Both the position numbers and the translations under genes were made by a program. DNA of 5,935 nt from Opitutaceae bacterium (GTDB lineage: Bacteria > Verrucomicrobiota > Verrucomicrobiia > Opitutales > Opitutaceae), in the NCBI GenBank assembly GCA_005786775.1, contig SYDD01000389.1, forward strand, positions 1 to 5,935. Reading direction: 5' to 3'. The notes under the pieces are model-generated. The model did no database searches and was not told the origin of the DNA. It worked only from the letters and a program-made list of their open reading frames with translations. This document shows, one piece after another, positions 1 to 4,981 of this stretch (positions are counted from its first letter, which is position 1; each line of letters begins with the position of its first letter).

Positions 1-463
1 CCTGCGGCCGGCAGACCACTGCGCGGGCGACGGCGACGCGTGGGCGCTGGCCCCCGGAGAGCTCGTGGGGGAAGCGGTCCCCGAGACCATCGAGCGCGAC
101 GAGCGCAAGGGCCTCGTCGACGCGCCGGCTCAGTTCCACGGGCTCCACGCCCCGCATCCGCAGGCCGAACGCGACGTTGCCGCGGACGGACAGGTGCGGA
201 AAAAGCGCGTACCCCTGGAAGACCTGATTCACCGGGCGGCGGTGGGGCGGCAGGCCGGTGATGTCCTCACCACCGAGCAGGATCCGCCCCGCCGTCGGCA
301 CCTCGAAGCCGGCGATCATCCGCAGGAGGGTCGTCTTCCCGCAGCCGGAGGGGCCGAGCAAGGTAAGAAACTCCCCTTCCGGGATCGTCAGATGCACCTC
401 GCGGACGGCGGTGACCGCCCCGAAGCGCTTGCCCACGCCCTCGAGCTCGATCCGGGCGCTCAT
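1..463 (-). CDS. potA: Polyamine ABC transporter ATP-binding protein PotA (partial, C-terminal part beyond left edge)
   Basis: This is the cytoplasmic ATPase that powers spermidine/putrescine import through the PotB/PotC channel. The N-terminal 154 codons are visible. The Walker A motif GPSGCGKTT lies at residues 37-45, the Q-loop in VFQGYALFPH has its Gln at 83, and the ABC signature LSGGQ is at 135-139. The stretch around the Q-loop and the following NVAFGLRMRG is typical of PotA and related CUT1/Fbp-type ATPases; the two adjacent Pot permeases settle the assignment. Walker B, the H-loop and the C-terminal regulatory domain would lie off the window. The ATG start is chosen because it overlaps the potB stop as ATGA, a sign of translational coupling; no Shine-Dalgarno sequence precedes it. 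One oddity is that the residues after the signature read R-P-R (140-142), where family members usually have Q-Q-R or R-Q-R. Confidence 0.93.
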   Translation of the reverse strand, partial: MSARIELEGVGKRFGAVTAVREVHLTIPEGEFLTLLGPSGCGKTTLLRMIAGFEVPTAGRILLGGEDITGLPPHRRPVNQVFQGYALFPHLSVRGNVAFGLRMRGVEPVELSRRVDEALALVALDGLGDRFPHELSGGQRPRVAVARAVVCRPQ

Positions 464-1338
464 CCGCGGAGGGCGCCGCGGGGGCGCAGGGCCCGGAGCC
501 CCAGTTGGGAGACGAGGAAGAGCGCGAGCAGCGCCACGCCGAGGGCGGCGCCAAAGGGCCAGTCCCGCGCCTGCAGGAACTGGTTCTGGATGACGTTGCC
601 GAGGAGCGGGACGCGCGCGCCGCCGAGCAGGTCCGTCACGGCGAACATCGCGACCGCCGGCACGAACACCAGCGTGACCCCGGCGGCGATGCCCGGGAGG
701 GTGAGCGGCAGGATCACCGCGGGGAAGACCCGCCACGGGCCCGCGCCGAGGTCGTGCGCCGCCTCGATCAGGGCGCCGTCCAGCTTCTCGACGCTGGCGT
801 AGACCGGGAGGATGAGGAAAGGCAGGTAGGAGTAAACGAGCCCCGTCACCACCGCGGCGGGCGTGTAGAGCAGCCCGAGTGGCGCCCAGGCCGGCTGGAG
901 CCACGCCACGAGCGCGTTGAGCAGCCCTTCCTCCCGGAGGATCGCCATCCACGCGTAGGTGCGGACGAGGAAGCTGGTCCAGAACGGCACCATCACGAGC
1001 AGCAGCAGCAGTTCCCGGACGCGGGGCGCGGCCCGCGCGAGGTGGTACGCGACCGGATAGCCGATCAGGAGGCAGAGCGCCGTCGTGAGCGCGGCGAACC
1101 CGAGCGAGCGAAGGAAGATCCCCAAGTAGACCGGATCCAGCAGCCGGGCATAGTTCTCCAGCGAGAAGCCCCAGAGCACCTGGCCGAACTCGTCCCGTTC
1201 CCCGAGGCTGCAGCCGAGCAGCAGCAGCGCGGGCAGCACCACGAACAGCGCAAGCCACGCCAGCAGCGGCGTCAGCAGCAGCCAGGCGAGGGCGCCGGGA
1301 CGGGCGCCCGGCACGCGCGCGGCGGGGGGCGGGTTCAA
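460..1338 (-). CDS. potB: Polyamine ABC transporter permease PotB
   Basis: This inner-membrane permease of 292 residues forms half of the spermidine/putrescine channel with PotC. Hydrophobic segments lie near residues 17-43, 77-100, 109-130, 158-182, 205-237 and 261-282, giving the six-helix plan of the family. The EAA loop that docks the ATPase begins at E192 (EAAHDLGAGPWRVF) and ends in PLTLPGI around 211-217. The C-terminal part, with LLGNVIQNQFLQARDWPFGAA near 245-265, closely resembles remembered E. coli PotB. The start is a TTG, 13 bases after the potD stop. No ATG exists nearby; a GTG at codon 9 (1312-1314) is an alternative start, but it has no better ribosome site. The stop overlaps the potA start by four bases. 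Leucine runs are coded by short CTG repeats (997-1011 and 1216-1227), which looks like ordinary membrane-helix composition. Confidence 0.94.
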   Translation of the reverse strand: MNPPPAARVPGARPGALAWLLLTPLLAWLALFVVLPALLLLGCSLGERDEFGQVLWGFSLENYARLLDPVYLGIFLRSLGFAALTTALCLLIGYPVAYHLARAAPRVRELLLLLVMVPFWTSFLVRTYAWMAILREEGLLNALVAWLQPAWAPLGLLYTPAAVVTGLVYSYLPFLILPVYASVEKLDGALIEAAHDLGAGPWRVFPAVILPLTLPGIAAGVTLVFVPAVAMFAVTDLLGGARVPLLGNVIQNQFLQARDWPFGAALGVALLALFLVSQLGLRALRPRGALRG

Positions 1339-1351
1339 GGGCGGACGCGCC

Positions 1352-2386
1352 TCACTTGGCGCTCTTCAGATCTGTGACAAGGCGGTCGATGTCGGCGGCG
1401 GCGCGACCAATGTCACGGAAGCTCTCCAGCTTACCCCCTTTGGGATAGCTCGCCGGGTTGGCAAGCTCGTCGGGCGTGAGCAGGCGGCGGGCGGCGAGGT
1501 TCGGGTTGGTGTAGGGGAAGGCCGCCGAGATCTGGCGGGAGACCTCGGGCCGCAGAATGTAGTCGATGAAACGGTGGGCCTCGGTCACGTTCCGCGCTCC
1601 CGCCGGGATGGCGAGCACGTCGACGAACTGGTGCGCCCCCTCGGCGGGCAGGACGTACTGGAACTTGCGGTTCTCGCGCCAGAGGATCGCCGCCTCCCCG
1701 CTCCAGACGACGCCGAGGTCCACGTCGCCGTTGAGCAGCGCCGTCTTGGGGCTGTCGGAATCGAAGACCTTTACGAGCTTGATCCACTCGGCGAGCAGGG
1801 GCCGGGCCCGGGCGAGGCTGGCGGCGTCAATCGTGTTGACCGGCAGACCAAGCGCGTAGAGCGCCCAGGAGACCAGTTCGCGGCTGTCGTTGACCACGAC
1901 GATGCGGTCGCGGAAGGCGGCCTGGAAGACGTCGCGGTAGCCGCGGACGGGCACCTTAACCTTCTCCGTGTTCACCACGATCCCGACGCTGCCGCTCATG
2001 TACGGCACGGTGTAGCGTCCCTCGGGGTCGTGCGCGCGGCCGTTGAACGCAGGCGCGAGGTTGCCGAGGCCGGTCAGCCGGGCACGGTCGAGCGGCTGCA
2101 GCAGCTTGCGGCGGATCATCGCCTCCGCAGTGTAGTCGCTCGGCTGCACGAGGTCGTAGCGGCCGCCGCCCGCGACGAGCTTGGCAAGCATCTCCTCGTT
2201 CGAGGAGTAGGTCTCGAAGTTGACCTTGATCCCGGTCTCGCGGGTGAACCCGTCGAGCACCGGCTGGGGAACGTACTCGGACCAGCCGAACAGGTTGAGT
2301 TCGCCCGCGGCGCGGGCCGCGAGCGGGAGGAGCGCGAGCAAGAGGGCGGCCAGGCGCCCCGGGAGGATGGGTGTCTTGAATTTCAT
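1352..2386 (-). CDS. potD: Polyamine-binding periplasmic protein PotD/PotF family
   Basis: This is the substrate-binding protein that captures spermidine or putrescine in the periplasm and hands it to PotB/PotC. It has 344 residues, the usual family length. A Sec signal peptide is visible (K2, K4 and R11, a Leu/Ala-rich core at 12-22, and a likely cut after ARA near residue 26); there is no lipobox cysteine. The mature protein starts with LNLFGWSEYVP, and NPNLAARRLL near 294-303 is family-typical. From remembered E. coli alignments, the likely ligand residues are W35, Y38, S83, Y85, D167, E170, W228, D256 and Y292. Phe254 takes the place of the PotD tryptophan (as in the putrescine binder PotF), and the position of the PotD C-terminal Gln appears to be Phe323, so the preferred polyamine is uncertain. 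The ATG follows a pyrimidine tract without a Shine-Dalgarno sequence, 18 bases after the potC stop. The gene sits between the two permease genes. Confidence 0.93.
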   Translation of the reverse strand: MKFKTPILPGRLAALLLALLPLAARAAGELNLFGWSEYVPQPVLDGFTRETGIKVNFETYSSNEEMLAKLVAGGGRYDLVQPSDYTAEAMIRRKLLQPLDRARLTGLGNLAPAFNGRAHDPEGRYTVPYMSGSVGIVVNTEKVKVPVRGYRDVFQAAFRDRIVVVNDSRELVSWALYALGLPVNTIDAASLARARPLLAEWIKLVKVFDSDSPKTALLNGDVDLGVVWSGEAAILWRENRKFQYVLPAEGAHQFVDVLAIPAGARNVTEAHRFIDYILRPEVSRQISAAFPYTNPNLAARRLLTPDELANPASYPKGGKLESFRDIGRAAADIDRLVTDLKSAK

Positions 2387-2387
2387 C

Positions 2388-2401
2388 GGGGAAAGGGAGG
2401 A
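2388..2401 (-). promoter_or_regulatory. Pyrimidine tract in place of a Shine-Dalgarno sequence before potD
   Basis: In the potC-potD gap, 14 consecutive pyrimidines (TCCTCCCTTTCCCC on the minus strand) followed by one G lead directly into the potD ATG. No purine-rich ribosome site is present. A very similar tract precedes the DUF1080 gene at 3325-3339. A role in ribosome recruitment, for example through protein S1, is inference. Confidence 0.45.
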
Positions 2402-2404
2402 CGG

Positions 2405-3220
2405 TCAGCGAGCGGACCGCCGGAGGTAGGCGGAGAAGGCGACGCCAGTGATTGCCACCAGCAGGAAGAGTGCCGAAAGGGCGTTGAGCACGGGATTGAG
2501 ACCGACCTTGGCCAGTCCGAAGACCTTGAGCGGCAGGGTGGCGGAGGCCGCCGAGGCAGTGAAATACGTCACGATCAGCTCGTCCCAGGACAGCAAGAAG
2601 GCCATCAGCCCGCCGGCGAGGATGGCAGGCCGCAGCGCCGGGAGAATGACGAGGCGGAAGGCGCCCCAAGGCGTGGCCCCGAGGTCCCGCGCGGCCTCTT
2701 CCAGCGCGGGGTCGAGCCCCTGCAGACGCGCGCGGACGGCGACGAGCACGAAGGGGAAGCTGAAGGTGACGTGGCCGATCACCACCGTAGTGAACCCGAG
2801 CCCGACGCCAACGAGGGCGAAGAGCACGAGGAGGCTGATGCCGAGCAGGATCTCGGGCATCACCATCGGCAGGTTGACCAGCGCCTCCAGCAGGTCCCGC
2901 CCCGGGAAGCGGTGGCGGTGCAACAGCCAGGCTCCCAGCGTCCCCAGCACCACGGAGAGCAATGTCGTGGCGGTGGCGACCACCAGACTGTTGAGGGCGG
3001 CGCGCTGGAGCGGCGCCTGCGCCAAAAGTTCAGCGTACCAGCGGCCGCTGAAGCCCTCCCAGCCGACCCCCAGCCGCGCCGCGTTGAAGGAATAGGCCAC
3101 GAGCACCAGCACCGGCAGGTAAAGGAAAACCAGCACCAGCGCGGTCCAGCCCCGCAGGCCCGCCGCCAGCAGGCGGGGCCCGGCGGCCGGGGGGAGCTGG
3201 GGCGTACGGGGGGCGGCCAT
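2405..3220 (-). CDS. potC: Polyamine ABC transporter permease PotC
   Basis: This is the second inner-membrane permease of the spermidine/putrescine importer, 271 residues, and the promoter-proximal gene of the operon. Hydrophobic segments lie near residues 24-45, 77-100, 116-139, 143-164, 188-218 and 244-265. The EAA loop starts at E174/E175 (EEAARDLGATPWGAFRLVILPALRPAI). The SWDELIVTYFT stretch (211-221) and LPLKVFGLAKVGLNPVLNALS (229-249) match the pattern remembered for PotC (LPLKI...KVG..P.VNAL), which separates it from PotB. The ATG at the right end is the first good start. The first 20 or so residues are Pro/Ala/Arg-rich and poorly conserved, so the exact N-terminus is less certain than the rest. 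No Shine-Dalgarno sequence is visible. The gene opens into the 120-base divergent region, which should hold the pot operon promoter. Confidence 0.94.
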   Translation of the reverse strand: MAAPRTPQLPPAAGPRLLAAGLRGWTALVLVFLYLPVLVLVAYSFNAARLGVGWEGFSGRWYAELLAQAPLQRAALNSLVVATATTLLSVVLGTLGAWLLHRHRFPGRDLLEALVNLPMVMPEILLGISLLVLFALVGVGLGFTTVVIGHVTFSFPFVLVAVRARLQGLDPALEEAARDLGATPWGAFRLVILPALRPAILAGGLMAFLLSWDELIVTYFTASAASATLPLKVFGLAKVGLNPVLNALSALFLLVAITGVAFSAYLRRSAR

Positions 3221-3243
3221 GTCCGGGGCGAAGCAAGATTCGG

Positions 3244-3259
3244 GCCTCGCACTCGAGGC
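3244..3259. repeat. Perfect inverted repeat, candidate operator or leader hairpin (GC-rich)
   Basis: The sequence is GCCTCG-CACT-CGAGGC, with 6-base arms that match perfectly and a 4-base spacer. It lies 24-39 bases upstream of the potC start, so it could be a regulator site near the pot promoter or a small hairpin in the pot leader RNA. Short GC-rich palindromes arise easily by chance in such DNA, which limits confidence. Confidence 0.35.
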
Positions 3260-3277
3260 AAGCGCGAAGGCAACCGC

Positions 3278-3293
3278 ATTTCAGGCGTGAAAT
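3278..3293. repeat. Perfect inverted repeat, candidate operator (AT-rich)
   Basis: The sequence is ATTTCA-GGCG-TGAAAT, with 6-base perfect arms and a 4-base spacer, in the most AT-rich patch of the divergent region. It lies about 48-63 bases upstream of the DUF1080 start and 58-73 bases upstream of potC. It has the form of a dimeric regulator site, but I do not recognise it as the consensus of a particular family. Its geometry equals that of the repeat at 3244-3259, and the two centres are 34 bases apart. Confidence 0.4.
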
Positions 3294-3324
3294 TCCCGGC
3301 CGCCGCGCCGAGGCTTCGCACGCA

Positions 3325-3339
3325 CTCCCTTCCCTCCCC
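3325..3339 (+). promoter_or_regulatory. Pyrimidine tract in place of a Shine-Dalgarno sequence before the DUF1080 gene
   Basis: Fifteen consecutive pyrimidines (CTCCCTTCCCTCCCC) followed by one G lead into the ATG at 3341. There is no purine-rich ribosome site in the preceding 20 bases. The tract closely resembles the one before potD, including the final G before ATG, and ilvD has a shorter version. Confidence 0.45.
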
Positions 3340-3340
3340 G

Positions 3341-4015
3341 ATGACATTCCCCCGCCTGCTCCCCCTGCTCTGCCTCACCGCCCTGCCCCTCTGCGCCGCC
3401 GACGGCTGGGTAAACCTCTTCAACGGCCGCGACCTCGACGGCTGGGAACAGCATAGTGGCACCGCCAAGTACCGCGTCGAGGATGGCGCCATCGTCGGCA
3501 CCACCGTGCTCAACACCGGCAACAGCTTCCTCTGCACCAAGCGCCCCTACGGCGACTTCGTCCTCGAGCTCGAGTTCAAGGTGGCCCGCAATATGAACTC
3601 GGGGATCCAGTTCCGCAGCGAATTCTACACCCGGGAGACGGAAAAGGAGATCAACGGCAAGAAGCGGAAATTCCCCGCCGACCGCGTCTTCGGTTACCAG
3701 TACGAGATCGATCCCTCCGACCGCGCGTGGACCGGCGGCGTGTACGACGAGGCCCGCCGCGGCTGGCTTGCCGACCTCAAGGACAAACCCGCCGCCCAGA
3801 AGGCCTTCCGCCAGGGCGAATGGAACAAGGTCCGTATCGAGTGCCGCGGCGACCGCATCCAGACCTGGATCAACGACGTCCCCGCCACCGATTTCCGAGA
3901 TGCGATGACCCCGCGCGGCATCATCGCCCTACAGGTCCACGGCATCGGCGACGGCAAGAAGAACAAGCCCGGCGAGGAGATCCGCTGGCGCAACATCCGG
4001 CTGAAGGAACTGTGA
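3341..4015 (+). CDS. Secreted 3-keto-disaccharide hydrolase-domain protein (DUF1080 family)
   Basis: This 224-residue exported protein consists almost wholly of one 3-keto-disaccharide hydrolase (DUF1080, PF06439) domain, a concanavalin-like beta-sandwich. Some members cleave 3-keto-glycosides formed by oxidation of sugars; the exact substrate here is unknown. The signal peptide spans residues 1 to about 20 (LLPLLCLTALPLCAA, probable cut before DGW); the Cys at 18 sits in a poor lipobox, so a lipoprotein is less likely. The family pattern is clear: WVNLFNGRDLDGWE (23-36), Y44-RVEDGAIVG, F73-VLELEFKV, N86-SGIQFRSEF, G118-YQYEIDPSDRAWTGGVYDE, EWNKVRIECRGDRIQTWIND (160-179), RGIIALQVHG (192-201, His 200) and the closing IRWRNIRLKEL. 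The ATG is chosen because the signal peptide starts there; the open frame runs far further upstream, but that part is antisense to pot genes. Its stop overlaps the GTG start of the next gene, so the two are probably co-translated. Confidence 0.9.
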   Translation: MTFPRLLPLLCLTALPLCAADGWVNLFNGRDLDGWEQHSGTAKYRVEDGAIVGTTVLNTGNSFLCTKRPYGDFVLELEFKVARNMNSGIQFRSEFYTRETEKEINGKKRKFPADRVFGYQYEIDPSDRAWTGGVYDEARRGWLADLKDKPAAQKAFRQGEWNKVRIECRGDRIQTWINDVPATDFRDAMTPRGIIALQVHGIGDGKKNKPGEEIRWRNIRLKEL

Positions 4016-4923
4016 GCCGCGTCCGCCGCCTCTCGCCCGCGCTTTTCCTCGCCGCTCTCGCCCTCGGCGCCCCGCCCCCACCCGGCCCGACGCTCGACGT
4101 GTGGCCCGGTCGCCCGCCCGGGGAAACCCGCACGCTGCCCGCCGAAGCCGAGCAAACCCGCCCGACCGACAAGCTGGTCGCGGGCCGGCCGGTGCTCCGG
4201 CTGGGCAACGTGAGCACGCCGCAGTTGACCGTCCATCGGCCGGAGCCCCGGCTCGACACCGGCGCCGCGGTCCTGATCTGCCCCGGCGGCGGCTTCAACA
4301 TTCTGGCCTACGACCTAGAGGGCACGGAAGTCGCGGCCTGGCTGAACGGGCTAGGGGTCACCGGCATCGTCCTGAAATACCGGGTGCCCGCCCGCGACCC
4401 CGCCCGCCGCTGGCTCGCGGCGGCGCAGGACGCGCAGCGCGCGATGAGCCTCGTTCGCGCCAAGGCCGGGGAATGGGGCCTCCGGACCGACCGCCTGGGA
4501 ATTCTCGGCTTCAGCGCCGGGGGCGCGACGGCGGCCTACACCGCCCTCGCCGCGGAACGCCTCTACCCTGCCGTCGACGCGACCGACACCGTCGCGTGGC
4601 GGCCGGACTTCGCCCTCCTCATCTATACCGGCGGGTTCGTCGAGCGGGGGCAGACCACGCTCTCCGGCGTGATGCCGGTCGGTCCGGGCGCCCCGCCGAT
4701 GTTCCTCGTCCACGCCTTCGACGACGCCGTCCCCGTGCAAAACAGCCTGCTGCTGGCCGCAGAACTGCGCCGGCAGGGCGGCAGCGCGGAGGTGCACGTC
4801 TACGACGCCGGGGGCCACGGGTACGGTCTGCGCCCCGATCCCGCCCTGCCCGTCACCTCGTGGCCCGAGCGGGCCGCCGCCTGGCTGGGCCGCCGCGGCC
4901 TGCTGGATCGGGCCGGGCGCTGA
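4012..4923 (+). CDS. Secreted alpha/beta hydrolase, acetyl-xylan-esterase/BD-FAE-like
   Basis: This 303-residue protein is a probable exported esterase of the alpha/beta hydrolase fold, in the group often annotated as endo-1,4-beta-xylanase B-like, acetyl-xylan esterase or bifunctional feruloyl/acetyl esterase. The family's opening LDVWPGRPPGE is at 28-38. The oxyanion-hole strand reads LICPGGGF (88-95), the nucleophile elbow GFSAGG gives Ser168, the acid is probably Asp238 (or 237) in FLVHAFDDAVP, and the base is His269 in GGHGYGL, so the triad is complete. The ending SWPERAAAWLGRRGLL is typical. An Arg-rich N-terminus followed by LFLAALALGA indicates a signal peptide with a cut near residue 20. 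The start is a GTG sharing GTGA with the previous stop. An AAGGA four bases upstream is the only Shine-Dalgarno-like element at any start here, though it is close and lies in coding sequence. The natural ester substrate cannot be told from the sequence. Confidence 0.88.
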   Translation: MSRVRRLSPALFLAALALGAPPPPGPTLDVWPGRPPGETRTLPAEAEQTRPTDKLVAGRPVLRLGNVSTPQLTVHRPEPRLDTGAAVLICPGGGFNILAYDLEGTEVAAWLNGLGVTGIVLKYRVPARDPARRWLAAAQDAQRAMSLVRAKAGEWGLRTDRLGILGFSAGGATAAYTALAAERLYPAVDATDTVAWRPDFALLIYTGGFVERGQTTLSGVMPVGPGAPPMFLVHAFDDAVPVQNSLLLAAELRRQGGSAEVHVYDAGGHGYGLRPDPALPVTSWPERAAAWLGRRGLLDRAGR

Positions 4924-4925
4924 CC

Positions 4926-4956
4926 GCCCCGGTAGGGCTTGCCGCTGCCGCGGGGC
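4926..4956 (+). other. Weak GC hairpin in the hydrolase-ilvD gap
   Basis: GCCCCG (4926-4931) can pair with CGGGGC (4951-4956) around a 19-base loop, just after the hydrolase stop. No uridine run follows immediately, so it does not look like a standard intrinsic terminator. It may be chance pairing in GC-rich DNA. The remainder of this 58-base gap shows no promoter that I can recognise. Confidence 0.2.
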
Positions 4957-4971
4957 TCTGGTTCGGTCCCG

Positions 4972-4981
4972 TCCTCTTTCC
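4972..4981 (+). promoter_or_regulatory. Pyrimidine tract in place of a Shine-Dalgarno sequence before ilvD
   Basis: Ten consecutive pyrimidines (TCCTCTTTCC) abut the ilvD ATG, preceded by one G and a further TCCC at 4967-4970. No purine-rich ribosome site is present. This is the third start in the window with such a tract. Confidence 0.4.

Larger units (their letters stand above)
3221..3340. promoter_or_regulatory. Divergent intergenic region between the pot operon and the DUF1080 gene
   Basis: This 120-base gap lies between the outward-facing starts of potC and the DUF1080 gene, so promoters for both units are expected here. I found no convincing sigma-70 -35/-10 pair on either strand; the sequence is GC-rich apart from an AT-richer patch around 3277-3295. 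Two perfect inverted repeats (3244-3259 and 3278-3293) and a pyrimidine tract (3325-3339) are annotated separately. Its regulatory role follows from position, not from a recognised motif. Confidence 0.6.

Noticed and set aside
997..1281. Short CAG/CTG repeats in potB that might allow slippage
   Set aside because: Runs are only three to four full units and encode leucine in membrane helices; a phase-variable tract would normally be longer.
505..1377. 290-codon plus-strand open frame opposite potB
   Set aside because: It is an antisense shadow of a clear permease gene, with charged low-complexity composition and no family signature.
1574..3340. Very long open frame on the plus strand that continues into the DUF1080 gene, giving an apparent 813-residue protein
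   Set aside because: The first 589 codons are antisense to potD and potC and give low-complexity Arg/Glu/Gly/His-rich protein without a recognisable domain. The lack of stops follows from GC-rich codon use. The real protein starts at 3341 with a signal peptide.
3727..4011. Possible N-terminal extension of the alpha/beta hydrolase frame back into the DUF1080 gene
   Set aside because: The extension is Arg/Pro-rich out-of-frame sequence of the DUF1080 domain. The GTG at 4012 starts a good signal peptide and forms a normal stop/start overlap.
4924..4981. Intrinsic terminator or promoter between the hydrolase gene and ilvD
   Set aside because: Only a weak six-pair stem with a 19-base loop and no following U run was found, and no recognisable -35/-10 pair. 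It is listed as a low-confidence hairpin only.
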